DNA of 64,000 nucleotides from Ceriagrion tenellum (lineage: Eukaryota > Arthropoda > Insecta > Odonata > Coenagrionidae): NCBI GenBank assembly GCA_963169105.1, contig OY720639.1, forward strand, positions 99,336,559 through 99,400,558. The letters are read 5' to 3'. The stretch's first letter is position 1. Every line of letters starts with the position of its first letter. Positions 1-11,960 of the stretch are shown in pieces. A program made the translations under genes and the position numbers. The notes under the pieces are model-generated. The model searched no databases. It was not told the DNA's origin and was given only the letters and a program-made list of their open reading frames with translations.

Positions 1-839
1 AGGTTTTTTTCGATTTTCACCCCCTGAATATTTTCAACCCCAGTCAAGTTTTTCTCTTTCATGACCCTGATAGCCTCAAAACGTCAGTTTTTTGAATCAG
101 AAGCAGATAACATTAGTAAAAGTCCCTTGAAAAGCGATAAGTTTAGATACGGGGTTGGTTTCCCAAATTTAGGGGTTGCTCGTAAAAATGGAGGGTGATA
201 GAAGAAAACGGAGGTCATTTTCGGATTCAGCGACCCAAAATTAGCCAGAAACACCCTAAATTGTAGCCGAGCATTTTTTGAACTTTTTTTTTGCAGAACA
301 GTGTTATTAGCGAGGGCAAAGACCTAATTGGTTTTCAATGGCCCCAGGAGTAAAGGTAAATAAAAAGTTATCTTGACTTTATGAACTTTACTATAGTTAA
401 AATTATATTATAAGAAGAGTCATTTCGTGACAGGGTGATATTGCTGGCCTAACTGCTTAAAATGGGGATCTATAAAACTGATAAAGTCAGGACTGACAAC
501 ATAGAGACGACATTCATCGTCATATTCAAGTAAATGAAAAAGTATTATCGATGAATGAAGAATGATTCAGTTCTAACACGTGCAAAAAAATTTAGGCCTA
601 ATATAGATCAACGTTAAAAAGACCCTCTTGATGGCTTCTAGTGGTCAGATCATGAGTTCTTAAATAGTCAGATCCGCAAAATTGCTTGTGATTGACAAAT
701 ACACTTCGATTTAAGATATTTATAGTACCGCAAAAAATACATTGAGCGAATCGATTCATATTGAAGGAACAAAGTGATGCCTAACGATAGCTTGCTCTAA
801 AGATTTCTTGTTAGAACCGAGTCGGTACGACCAATAACT
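1..839. other. No recognisable gene
   Basis: AT-rich sequence with no long frame, no repeat I recognise and no splice-flanked exon. The last part (about 600-839) may be decayed sequence belonging to the LINE relic that follows, but I cannot align it with confidence. Confidence 0.5.
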
Positions 840-1500
840 CTGAGACTCTAATATGGTCGATGTCGCATCCGATGTTCCTCAAGGAAGAAGTGACCCATGA
901 CATTATAGGCCTATATCGTTAACATCACTTTTATGCAAGATCCTCGAATACATTGTCGTTAGCAATATTCTGGCATTCCTGGATAATCGTAACCTCTTAC
1001 ACAGCAGTCAGCATGGCTTCCGAAAGGGCAGGTCTTGCGAAACACAGCTTGAGCTCTTCCTTCATGATATCCTAAAATCAGGTAAATCGAATAAGCAAAT
1101 CGTTGCGATATTCCTGGATTTTAAGAAGTCATTGGACATGGTTCCTCACAAAAATCCATTTATAAATTGTATTCATGCGAAGTTAATAAAAAAAATAGTG
1201 AACTGGATAAGGGTATTACCAGAGATCGAAAACAAAAAGTAGTTATTGACGGTTTTAACTCTGATATGGTTGAAGTCACATCCGGTGTTCCTCAAGGTAG
1301 CATGATTGGCTCTCTTTAATTCATTATTTATATTAATCCCCTAAGTTCTCGAGTTGGCAGTAAATTATGATTATTTGCAGACGATACAGTTATCTACCGT
1401 GAAATAAACGAAGACACGGACTTAGAAGTTTCGTCATCGGACCTTAACAACGTTCTTTCGAGGTGCCAGGAGTGGGGGTTAGGATCAAATATTAATATTA
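840..1500 (+). pseudogene. Decayed LINE reverse transcriptase (CR1/Jockey-like)
   Basis: In shifting frames this reads as the palm of a non-LTR retrotransposon reverse transcriptase: a block starting QHGFRKGRSCETQLELF (about 1008-1065), then VAIFLDFKKSLDMVPHK (1105-1150), VVIDGF with SGVPQGS (1230-1305), and FADDTVIYREI (1374-1410). The FADD catalytic motif is intact, but several frameshifts and a TAA after the SGVPQGS block break the protein. A stretch near 850-885 resembles the SGVPQGS coding block a second time, ahead of its proper place, so the copy is rearranged as well as truncated. Element type is inferred from motif order; the endonuclease and 3' end are not seen. It is a dead copy, not a gene. 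Confidence 0.8.
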
Positions 1501-2087
1501 TTTATATACGCCCATGTGGCGGCTCGCATGCTACTATGTAAATGTAGATAAAATATACGTGAGGTATTATTGTCGTAGAAATGGAGGCATAAATTGGCAC
1601 AAGTGTCTTAAAGCTGGAAGGAAAGAAAAAGAAAATACAGGGGTGGCTGTCAACTTTCTTCCAGCGTCGTCGTCCGCACAAATATTTCAAGCAGACTTTT
1701 CACGCCGATGAAATATTTATCGAGGAAATGTTTGGCAAAATACAACGCCAACAAAATATCTCGGAGACGGAATCAAAGTTTGGAGACGTTCCTTTTGCCC
1801 CTCCCCCCTTCATTCCCCACCCCTTCCAGAACCGGAACAAATATCAAAGGGAAGGCATCCGCCATATGTGTGCCTACCTCTAAGCGCTTTGTTGACATTG
1901 AATTCCGTGGAAACGCGTCAACAGACGCTCGTGTCGTCCAATGGATAATTGGGGACGGGTCGAGGACGGGTTACACAAGAGTCGACGTTAAATCAATCCA
2001 CGCAGCGTTAAAACGGAGCGGCCAACGATGCTGATTGTTGAGACGAGATGTATGGAATCTCGCATCATTTTCACATCTTATGTTCAC
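1501..2087. other. No gene; short match to a dispersed motif
   Basis: Around 1509-1535 is a reverse-complement copy of the dispersed motif ATACCCTGCGAGCCRCCA seen at 8.0, 9.1 and 60.1 kb. The open frames at 1514-1711 and 1708-2034 are low-complexity and show no domain. Confidence 0.4.
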
Positions 2088-2310
2088 TTCGAGCGGAAGC
2101 GGGGGGTGTTGGGACACCAGCCGTGTAAACTTGTAAAGGATAAGGTAAATTGGGGTGTGGAATTGCAAAATATATTATGAGAGTGTTTTGAGTGGAGCTC
2201 AGTATTTATTATGGTCTCAAATTGTGCTTGGAAAGTACAAATTTTTGTACTCATCTGTTCGGCGATGCATCTCTCCTATTTATCGCTTCTGTCAGACCTA
2301 GAGATGTAGT
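2088..2310 (+). repeat. Dispersed repeat, copy 1 (matches 9141-9345)
   Basis: Shares ordered blocks with 9141-9345: GGGGGTGTTGGG, CACCAGCCGTGTAA, a variable stretch, GTGGAGCTCAGT / GTGTAGCTCAGT, AATTGTGC, then a block around TTATCGC and TCTGTCAGAC. Both copies are diverged. The copy at 9.1 kb is preceded by the dispersed motif ATACCCTGCGAGCCGCCAC. Family unknown; probably a non-autonomous or LINE-end repeat. Confidence 0.6.
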
Positions 2311-2404
2311 AATGGCGTCCAAATGTTTTTCCCTGTGCCAAACGGAAAAACATTTGTCTTGAATTTCAGGTATTCAAGTCAGGTCTTCGTAAGGTCACGT
2401 CTTT

Positions 2405-2505
2405 ACCATCTGATGATGCTGCTCTTCGGCAAAACCGGTCGTGTCAATAAATACCATGTGGAATTTCAGTTCAAATTCATCTATCCCTCATATCAAGGAA
2501 TTCCA
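2405..2505 (+). mobile_element. Hammerhead-like repeat end (same family as 53910-54020)
   Basis: Contains CTGATGA (2410-2416), a helix UGCUG/CGGCA and then AAAACCGGTCG, followed by AATAAAT, ATGTGGAATT and CTATCCCT. The same order occurs on the minus strand at 53910-54020, where the core is better preserved (GAAAC instead of AAAAC). I take both as 3'-end relics of one Penelope-like or related element family; that identity is inferred. Confidence 0.5.
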
Positions 2506-2519
2506 AGTAAGGTTCGAAA

Positions 2520-4570
2520 CGATCATCTCTGCCGTTAGGTGATTCTTTTGCTTAATATTTCTCGTGAGTTACATCATGCTTATTATGAATAATGAAAATT
2601 TTACTATATATTGCAACAAAGCCTTTAGCTAATCTCATACTAACATTTTTCGTACTTTCTAAGCGGTTATACCTTTCGACTTAAGGATACCAAAACATGT
2701 CATACGTAAAAGAGCAAGAATAGCCGCGATGATATTTCTCGATAAGCCTTGAGTCACCTTGGCGAAGAGAAAGCACAAGTGAACGACGAACCATAATCGG
2801 AGCCAGCTTACAGCCAGGACAACTGCAGATATTGAAAAAGATACAAATAAATAAATAGAGGTAAAATTCCAAACTTTCACACGCAAAAAATATAAAATCA
2901 AAGTAAAAACCATCATTGATTATATTTGTTTTTGGTTTTTAACTTTTGTACTAATATTTTTATAATTTGTAATCTTACAGGACAACCAGCATACAGCTTA
3001 AGGAGCAACGATCTACCATTCATTTCCCTCTGCCTTTGGAAGGTACCATAATAATTTTACTCTGAACCTTTTGAATTTCCGAACTCAATTATTCTTTCTC
3101 ATATTATTTCTAAATCATTGTTTCTTATTTCTCTCAGATTATTCTTTTACTTAATGTTTCCCCAGAGTTGCAAAGGAATTATTCAGGAGCAGAACGGACG
3201 CTCGTCGTGACGCGGCAGCGCAGTAAGATATTATTTTAATTTATGAAAAGGAATCTTTTACTGTTACCATCTGATGGAAACCACCTCTACTACTGTCTTT
3301 TCCGAAGCTTCCGAAGCAATTGGAAGGCATGTTAGGAATCGAGGAGTTCTTAAAATAATGTCATTTTTTGCAATCGCTCAATGAATACCAAGATAAATTC
3401 AATATTAAGACAGCCAAAATTTATATGGGAAGAAAATTATACTGTTAACATCACTAGGAGAAAATGTCTGCTATTGGCATCGTCATAACGGTAGATGAAT
3501 ATCTAGGCCATGTTGAGGTGTTTTTATTCATGCCTAATTGGCCTTAATCAAGGGTAAAATTCAGGTTAGTTTCTATGATTGACCATCATGGAAAACGCCG
3601 AAATTCTCCAAGTTTCCCGTCCAATAGATACGCTAAATAATTCGCACAAAACGCCATCTGCCGTTCTAACGCCGATGCGCCAATTTTAGGGATCCGAATG
3701 GCGGATTAACCGGCTTAATTGATCAACGGCCGTATCTGTGGTGGTGGAAATCTCCTCCGCTGAAGGAATGTCTAGCCCTGAGTGATCTAGGACAGAGATA
3801 ATAGAATCAGCGAGCTGCGCAACTGAGGAAATCTGGAAGGGTAGCTGGTGAAAAGGGAAGCTGGCTGGCGGATGTGAACTCGCAGGCGATGACTGATAGC
3901 CAGCACTTTCGCCTTCAACCTCGTCTCTCTCTCTGCCTCATTTCCCCCCTTGTCGTGTCGCGTCCGCGTTCATGCATATGCATGCATTGGCGGTGCATTA
4001 TCGCCCGACGCCGTTGGCCGTGACAATTCGGAAAATGAATGAATCATGCTCCGACACGACTCAACCGCCGAAACAGTCGACTGCGAAACGGTTTCGACGT
4101 CCGCAGTTCTCGTGGACATGAGACCTGGACGCAGACTCACAATTTCTATTCATTTTTCGCGTCTCTGTCCCAGATAAAGGGTTGAAAATAGCATCGGATT
4201 ACGTGGCGTAGTATGTCAGCAAAACTACGATACTTGGTCACTTAACGGTGGTGAAAACCTTGGTAAACATGAGAGTTTGCTAAATGTATTGGCTATGGTG
4301 TTACTTAGAATATTTTCCAGCAGAAGTATATTAAAAATACCATTTTTTACTTTTCCAGAGAATATCTTTAATTTCTTACTGGCATGTACCTGAAGATGCA
4401 GCAAGTCTATGAAACGCGTCGTACCATTCAAAACAAAGTTCTATGGAAAATTACAAAATTTAATTATTTAAGTAAGGATACTAATAACTTCTAATAACGT
4501 CCACGAAGAGAAGCCTGAATCAGTAGAAGTATGATGGATTGGTTTGGAATGAGTGGGTCATGACGGAATG
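2520..4570. other. No recognisable gene
   Basis: Mostly unique AT-rich sequence. A GC-richer patch at about 3590-4140 contains the 14-bp palindrome CATGCATATGCATG (3972-3985) but no frame with a recognisable domain. The hydrophobic minus-strand frame at 2659-2916 has no family signature. Confidence 0.45.
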
Positions 4571-4579
4571 TTGGCTGAA

Positions 4580-4690
4580 TGCTCCAGTGATGTTCACGCA
4601 TGAAAGAAGAGTGCTTCATTGGTTTGGCCATGTGGAGAACATGAATGAAATCAGAATGACAAAAAAGAAATATGAAAGCGGATTAATGGC
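4580..4690 (+). pseudogene. LINE C-terminal fragment
   Basis: Encodes RRVLHWFGHVENMNEIRMTKK, matching the RRLxWxGHVxRM motif just downstream of the reverse transcriptase in RTE-like LINEs. Compare the minus-strand fragment at 56498-57290, which has the same motif. Only about 30 codons remain. Confidence 0.6.
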
Positions 4691-4704
4691 GTTTGAGGAA
4701 GGAG

Positions 4705-5040
4705 TGGCTCTCTTACTGTCCATTAAAAAAGTCGTGTCCATTGCGTTCAGGATGCAGTATCTTCAATTAGGGTCAACCGATTTTATCGAAATAAAATGCG
4801 TCAGATAGAATGATTATTTCTACGATTACTGATTTGTATCAATAATTGTTTCTATCCTTACTACGATTATTTTTACGATATGTATGTGTATATAAGACTA
4901 GAAAAAAATATTAACACAAACCAGTAAACGTAGAAATGAGCATTCTATCGTACGCATTTTATTTCATTAAAATCGGTTGACCCTATTTGAAGCGTCCTTA
5001 ACTCAACGGACACGAATTTTTTAATGGACAGTAGTGGGCG
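4705..5040. repeat. Inverted repeat, arms about 115 bp
   Basis: The left arm (4705-4823) and right arm (4928-5040) are reverse complements with scattered differences. Shared blocks include ACTGTCCATTAAAAAA, TCGTGTCC, AGGGTCAACCGATTTTA and AAATAAAATGCGT. The spacer is about 104 bp and rich in TACGATTATT. The structure suggests a foldback MITE or inverted duplicate; no clear target duplication was found. Confidence 0.65.
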
Positions 5041-5112
5041 CGACCGCCCTTTGAAGAGCGGAGCTTTAATCTTGCGTGCAGAAACAAGAGGCAGCAGGGG
5101 TGCACTGTATGC

Positions 5113-5432
5113 TGGGTACTGACCCAAGTCGTTCGACATCGATTGTATTTTTCCTTCGATACAAGTCTTCGCAACCATTTCCTCCACATGTCCACCATTT
5201 ATGTGCTATTTGAGCATTTACTGCCATTAACACACCTTTAAGGAAATCTGCGAATATGCGGCACAAGTTGTCAATTAGAATGCAAATGCACTGCCTAATC
5301 AACAAAAACGTCGAACGTTCTATAGTATGCTTACGGAGTATACAGAAAAATATGGCGGATTTATGTACGTTGCGAAGACCAATATCGAAGGAAGAATACG
5401 ATCGATATTGAACGACCTTGGGTACTGACCGG
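5113..5432. repeat. Inverted repeat, arms about 100 bp
   Basis: The left arm (5113-5215) and the reverse complement of the right arm (5330-5432) share TACTGACCCAAG-like, GTCGTTC, ATCGAT, CCTTCGAT and GTCTTCGCAAC blocks in order. A 195-codon minus-strand frame (5066-5653) overlaps it, but its two ends are the two arms read in opposite senses and it has no domain, so I do not call it a gene. Confidence 0.5.
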
Positions 5433-6878
5433 GTAGTACCTGATACTACATATCCTGTTTGGTAAAAGTTTGGGAAAACACTGAGGGAGACCGATAAAGT
5501 CGTAAATTTCAAGGAAGTATATGAAGCAATGCACGAATGTAATACAATGGAAACGGAAGATATGTGTAAGGATCGGTCATTAGGGTGGAAACTGAATAGA
5601 GGGCGTTTCCAAGTCCGTACACGAATAACTGAGTCTTTGCTTTTATCTACCACGAAATGTTAGGGCGTAATGGTTTATGTAATGTTCGCACCATCGCTAC
5701 AAAACCTGCTGGGTCTGGAATTGCTCGCCGTGAGACGAAAAGCAAATATTCGTTCACACACCCGTTGTTCGAAGAGATACTGACAATGTTAAACGTGATT
5801 GATACTCGATAAGAAAAACTCGATTTTTGTCGTTAGTACTTTAAATAATTAATATCAAATATTGGAATAGAAGTGGACTATTCAAAACTATCAATTTTTC
5901 TCAAAAGTATCACTCATCATGTCATGAATGAATGGTAGGATACCTTAATTTATCTTGGATACATGGATGATATGTGAACACTGGGATGAAATGCTAGCTG
6001 AGTTATTTCATAATAATATTACATTCATTTTCTGCATCTCCTATCTACTATCTCATATAATGGTCCATATAACAAATCGTGTCATTGGGAACCAACTGCA
6101 ACATTTACCTACTATACCTATAAAATTGAAATTCAGTTAGCTCGAACGTTGCAGGTTCGTGAAGGGCTTAAAACCCCTTCATGAATTCGAACTAAGTATG
6201 ACTCACGTGTTATTTTAAGACACAAAAGTATCAGTAGATTGTATAAAAAAGGCCCAATACTCAAGGACTTATTTGCTTGCCCTTTTTCTTTGATTAAATT
6301 TGATGACTTTTATACCCAAAAGAGAAGCGTTAAAGTTGGTGTCGAGATTTCTTGTTTGGCTTCATTTTATGTTAATTGGCTTTAAATTTTTTGCTCAAGT
6401 TTATTTAGGTTTATGTATTTATATATATATTTAGGTTTATTTATATAAATATTTAGGTTTCTGATATTTAATATCAGATGACTGACGAAACGAAGATTCC
6501 TGCATTTGATATCCGTATTCGACTATGTTCTTTTTCGAACTAAGTTTTTAGTTCGAAATGCCTCAATTTTTGCGTTATCTCCACAATAGAGAGATTTGCT
6601 TGCTCGGTACCAACAGAATAGGCTTTTGATGTGAAATTACGTCCGAGATAATTATGGCTTAGGTTTTTACTCATAATTACAGAATAAAAGGGAAATTTTG
6701 GTCGGGGCACTTCCTCACCTCAATCCCACCATGTGTGAGCATTGACAGTCTCTTGGTACTTATATTCATTTACACAAACTGGAAGGATTCTTACAATCCA
6801 ATACGATTTGCTCCTTTTTACATCCAGCAATGACTATGGGCCCGATTACATTGGGCCAATAACAGCACCAACAAAGTA
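5433..6878. other. No recognisable gene
   Basis: AT-rich; minor tandem TTTAGGTTTAT words near 6400-6460 and nothing else I can assign. Confidence 0.45.
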
Positions 6879-6880
6879 TT

Positions 6881-7002
6881 AATCAGCAATAAACTTTACA
6901 TGAAAATAAAAATATCGAATACATTTGTATGAAAATATAAATCAACAATAAAATTTACATCAAAATAAAATATATCGAATACATTTGCTTGAATCGTAAT
7001 TT
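6881..7002 (+). repeat. Tandem duplication, two units of about 60 bp
   Basis: The units share ATCARCAATAAA, TTTACATSAAAATAAA and ATCGAATACATTTG in the same order and sit head to tail. A simple local duplication with a few differences. Confidence 0.75.
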
Positions 7003-7975
7003 TCAGAAGCATTTTTCGTGTTTTTTACGATTCAGTTTTTATGTTTTGTTATGACTTTTATGATTCATAAGCCTGTTTTTGTGTTTATTGGTTATTACTC
7101 CAATTGAGTAATCAGTATGTCCATTTCTGAACATCAGCCCTGATGATGAATGTGATCGGTCATTACAGGAATTAGGCTTGCATATAGAAACGTGGGTCAT
7201 ATCTCGGTACTATAGTAAACATTAAAACAAATACATAGGCACTTAGGCAAGGCATATAATTGAATTTTTGAAGACCAAATTCTTCAATATAAAGATGCAC
7301 TTTATTATAAAAAACTTAAGTCAGTGAATATTACAAAGCTATAATTAGCAAACAAGAAACAACACCAAAGAGCGAGATGACAGCAAAAACAGGAGGAGGG
7401 AGCCGTGCAACAGAAATGGGTTGAATGGAATAGTTTTATTTTTGATTTCTCGTTTAAATTCAACGAATTCCATCTTCCAGGAGTTAATAATCGAGTTTGG
7501 GTCCGACATATGAGCCCGGTTGCATCAACGCCGAGACATGACGTCTCTCTGAAAATGAATTAACCATGCGGCGGAACGACACCGATCCAGCAATCGTGGG
7601 CGGCGGCAAAGTTTCCAAATGGGCTCTTTCACTCGGATATGAGAAAGGGTGTCCCAAATATCTTCCAAAACCGACTTTTGCTCGTCCGTCCTGAGACCAT
7701 GACTGTTGACAGCAACACCCTTCCCACGATTGCATTCAGATTTTGAAATTACGAGCCAACTGATCAAAACAGATGAGCAGTAGCTCACGGCCTCCGGTAT
7801 GAAATCAACTCATGATAGGCATAGCGCAACGAGGTGACTCATTTCTGAGGGACTTTTGATAAATGGAACTGTACGCAACCACGCTCAAATATCCCATGTC
7901 GAAAAGCTATGGGAAATTTAGTGTATCCATTTAGTATATAAAATTCACTTGGTACAGAGTTTCCTAACTAAACTG
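7003..7975. other. No recognisable gene
   Basis: Contains CTGATGATGAATGTGATCGG near 7140, a weak relic of the hammerhead-like module without the GAAAC box. The minus-strand frames at 7484-7788 show no domain. Confidence 0.4.
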
Positions 7976-7980
7976 CAGAA

Positions 7981-8035
7981 TCATCTACATCTACTTACTA
8001 TCCTGCAAGCCACCACAAGGACGTTTGGCAAAGGG
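7981..8035 (+). repeat. Dispersed motif copy
   Basis: Begins ATCTACATCTAC and continues with a diverged form of the CCTGCGAGCCACCAC motif also seen at 9.1 and 60.1 kb. Likely the end of a LINE or SINE family; assignment unknown. Confidence 0.5.
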
Positions 8036-8339
8036 CGAATTATCACCAACATGAACTAGAGTGAAGATTGAAGTCAACAGTTTCAGGCGAGATGTCGTGG
8101 AACTGTGTATTCGAAATGAAAAATACTCGATGTTGTACTGTCCACTTTAAAAAATAATATTCAAACGTTACTACACGTATTTTGGCACTTAAATTGCCCA
8201 TCATTACGTACAGAGTAAAAATTCCAGTTTTTCCAAGAGGGTTTATATGTGATTCTCAGCGGAAAGATGAGGGGGGGGGGAAGGAAGAGGAAAGGGGAAA
8301 GTTTGGCGGTTGGAATTCATCAGCATTAAAGCGAAATGT

Positions 8340-8475
8340 GGAGGGGAGATTTCGCTTTAATGCTGGTTTCGCCAGCAGGATAGCTGGCGAAACTGTTGTG
8401 CTGAATGACAACTGACGCGGATGCAACCCGAGAAATGTTGAAATCATTTGACCAACGCCGCGGAAACCTGCGAGC
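8340..8475 (+). mobile_element. Single-arm copy of the 16.5-kb palindromic element
   Basis: Contains GCCAGCAGGATAGCTGGC followed by GAAACTGTTGTG (8371-8400), then CGCGGATGCAACCCG, AAATGTTGA and ACGCCGCGGAAACCTGCGAG. The same order is found in the element at 16469-16854. The CTGAGGA box is lost here. Only one arm is present, so this is either a truncated copy or a monomer from which the palindromic form arose. Confidence 0.65.
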
Positions 8476-9096
8476 TAACACTACTGTGCGTTATACGCAT
8501 GCAATTGCTGGGATGATATGGCTCTTGAATTATTTAGTACCCTGTAAAACTATTTATTTCTCACAGTAATTATAACCAGTAGTCGTATTATAAGTAGTGT
8601 ACTGCATGGTAGCATGTTCGTCCACGTAGAAATCTCCTAGTTTCTGGTCTGGCCGCGCAGCGTTGTCCTGACTGCATTTAGCCTGCGACTGGTATCCGGG
8701 GTAGCGTACGCGGTTCGGATATCAGGTGGGATGAGGTCTTCATGTCAGGTGTGGAATCACCCCATGCCAAACACTCTATTGGTGGCTTTTACGGTATTTC
8801 GTGTATATTGATGCAGGTGTACTGTAATCTAACTACTGAAATAAGGGAAATAGTTATTCCTGCTTTTTCTTACTTCCCTACGGATATCGCGATAGAATGG
8901 ACGAATTAGCAGATGTACAGGAAGAATATTCACCAACTGTTTGATATTTCAGGCAACTAACTCTTGAAACATATATGGACTCGTTGTCGCAATGGGTTCT
9001 ACCCGATACCACCACAGTTTTCACCAGGAATGCGGATAACTATTAGTTTAAACAGATCAATGTATATGTAAGGGTAAATTTTAAAAAAGTAGTACG

Positions 9097-9345
9097 AAAA
9101 TCTACATCTACATAATACCCTGCGAGCCGCCACATGGGCGTTTGGGAGGGGGTGTTGGGTCACCAGCCGTGTAAGGATGTAAGTAATTGCGAGGTGAAAT
9201 GGTGACATGTATAATAGGAGTATATTTAGTGTAGCTCAGTTTTTATTGTTGTCGCTAATTGTGCGCGGAAAGAGAGCGAGTTATTATACCTATTTCTCTG
9301 TATATCTCTTAATTTATCGCATCTGTCAGACTCGTTTCTTATTTT
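9097..9345 (+). repeat. Dispersed repeat, copy 2 (matches 2088-2310)
   Basis: Starts with ATCTACATCTACATAATACC and the CTGCGAGCCGCCAC motif, followed by the blocks shared with 2088-2310. The better preserved of the two long copies. Confidence 0.6.
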
Positions 9346-11750
9346 TCTCACAAATTTAAATGTAGTGAGAAGTCACGATAATATTCTCTGTGTCGCTCTG
9401 AAAAATATCAGTTCAGAATTTTTCAAGCAACTCTTTTTTTAAATTTAAGGTAGGACTAGTGAAATAGTTCCCCAACCATAATAGAAACCATATGTTTTAA
9501 TGCGTTTTGATTTCACCAACTGTAAGACACCCGAATTAAATATTGCACAATTAATGGTGCAATAAAATAGTTTTACATGAGAGAAATTGTAAGTAATCAA
9601 ATGAAAATATCTAAATAAGTCTTCAACTTGACTCATTTTTTTCACGTGGCACGTTGGAAACTCCATCAAAACGGAAGGTTTATTGCGATCCCGTAGAATT
9701 TAATGCGGTGACCATGTGATTAATATTCAAAAATAGTTGAGAAAACGCACAAACTATACACATAATTTTTTGTCGAGATCTAAGAGTAGGAAATGTTTAA
9801 TTTTTAATATAAGGTCTCTCTGGAGTGCATACACGTACAATTTCCCACGTAAAATGCCTGGCATATTTTGGCAAATCTCTCAGAAAGTAATGTAGTATGG
9901 GGTTGAATTTTTTACGTCAATGGAAGAATGATATATTTCTCTTTAAGATGAGACCAAATTCATTGATTTCTTGGTAAAATGATATTTCGCTCAAACTACC
10001 TTAAGTCAATTATCTCTTGCAACACACATCGGCTGCTTACTGATATTGAGGCTACTCAATTTTACCATACTTTTCACCAGGAATGCGGGTCATCGTTAAT
10101 TTAAACTTATTTAATTAACTTAATGTAAGTAGAATGCAGAATTAAATGCTCTCTCGAATTGAATTCTGCAGTGATGGAAAACATCGTAAAGCAGCGAAAT
10201 AAGTGCGTCAGCACGTAGAAGTAAAGACTCAGAAGAAGTCAGAACGTCAGACGGTAAAGACTACCTAGGGTTTTCTGATACTTTACAGACTCTCATCTCT
10301 GGAGAATGGCGTTGAAATGATATTAGTGTGCCACTACACTGAAGATCACATATTGTAGTTGCGTGGACTCGCTAGAGACCTGCATGAAAAACCATAACTA
10401 AACAGTGACTTCTAAAATTAAATCCCTTGAGTTCGAGTAGACTGTTATATGCAGTAAGCAATTACTGAGCCGCCATTGCACCACTCAACTGCGTGCCGAG
10501 CCGTAAAAGGTAGTCTCTATTGGTGTTGCGACTGTAGAGTTCTTTAATTGAGCTCCTATCTCGCATCTGGTTCGAGGCTGGGAGCAATTTTATCCTCACA
10601 TTTTGCCATAAATGACACTAAGACCATTCTCACTCGATAGGCTATCGATGATCCTATATCTCTCTCTAACTCTTTCTAAGCCGCCTTCTGCCCAGATAGA
10701 GTGAATTATTGGACCTGGGTAAATTAATCATTGATCCTATCCCGGCAGATCTATGCAGTTTCCGGATGATACGATTTTCTCAGATCTTCTCCGCTATCCG
10801 CTCTTTCTAGTCTATTGCTAGATTTGAAAGCCATCGTCTCTTATTTATGCTTACATGCGTCTCCGAGCTATATCTATTTCTGGAACGCACTGACAAAGGG
10901 CTTTTCAACGAATTCTTTTTCATTTCACCTGTGAAAATTAGCAAAATTCTCTCTCCGCATGAAAAATGAGTAGTATAAAATTCGCTATTTTCGCGTTATC
11001 ACTTTTAATTTGATAATCTTTGTCACGATGCTTTGATTTGCTTTAAGTTCTCTCATAAACTTTAATTAAAGACTAGTAGGTCTAATACTAAAGTCTTTAT
11101 TGACCAACTTTAGATTGTTTTTCAATAACAAAACTTTAAAGGCATTGCTACATTTAAATTCAACAACCACTTCAAGCAATATTCGAAGAAATGAAGGTGA
11201 CTCATGACGTCAGCGTTCGAGAAGGACATGCTAGTTTAAGGTTTTTTTGTTAAAAGCAGGTTATGGTTTTAAGTAAATGATCACTAAACTTCTATTGCAA
11301 AAGTTAGATGTCGTGGATTTAAAATCAACGTGATGCCATGATTGAATATCGTATATCTTTTATTTCCGCGAACTTTTCAATATGTTTACCATTTACCGTC
11401 TTTCTGCAGCAATAAATCAAAATATTCTGGCTTTTACTCAATCTTTTGTTTTTTTTGAGCATGGCTTACTTATGTCAACTGCTAACGTTTCCTCATGCAC
11501 GTCTATTTCTTCGATCAAAATTCATCTTACAGCTCCAAACTTTTTCTTTTTCCCGAAAGATAACTTCAGCATTTAGTAGTTTTTAATGAGGATTTTAATG
11601 ACAATTTTAATGAAGATTTCGGAATTTAGTACTTTTTAATGGCGTCATGCGTATTAGTTTTCAAATGCCTGCTTAACATCTTCATAACGATTCTCAAAAT
11701 ATTTCAGTATTTTCATCTTCAACGTTTGGTGGGTGGATGGGTTGAAGAAT
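9346..11750. other. No recognisable gene
   Basis: AT-rich with no domain-bearing frame. A short block TTTCACCAGGAATGCGG with flanking matches occurs at 9017 and again near 10073, suggesting two decayed copies of one repeat. Confidence 0.4.
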
Positions 11751-11751
11751 A

Positions 11752-11960
11752 AATTTGATTGGACAAACCTTGAGACATAATCGGTATTTGGAGCACATAA
11801 TTGAAGGCAAAATAGAGGGAAAAATCCCCAGAGGAAGACCTAGGAATAAGTTTATGAACCAAGTAAAGAGGAGAGTACATAGAAAGAGGTACCAGGAGGT
11901 AAGGGAACTAGCATTAGATAGGGAAGAGTGGAGGGCTGCAGTCAGCCATTCTTAGGACTG
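11752..11960 (+). pseudogene. LINE C-terminal fragment
   Basis: An open frame of about 66 codons reads LEHIIEGKIEGKIPRGRPRN, then KFMNQVKRRVHRKRYQEVRE and LALDREEWRAAV. This is the basic tail after the reverse transcriptase in RTE-like elements (GRPR motif, then REEWR). Related fragments lie at 31370-31860 and 42830-42950 on the other strand and at 27.9-28.3 kb on this strand. The catalytic domains are absent. Confidence 0.75.

Noticed and set aside
2659..2916. Hydrophobic minus-strand frame that could be a missing TM exon of the receptor
   Set aside because: No class B TM5-TM7 signature and no matching splice boundaries.
5066..5653. 195-codon minus-strand open frame
   Set aside because: It lies across an inverted repeat, has no domain or splice context, and its composition is low-complexity.
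6881..7002. CRISPR-like or satellite array
   Set aside because: Only two head-to-tail units; a simple duplication.
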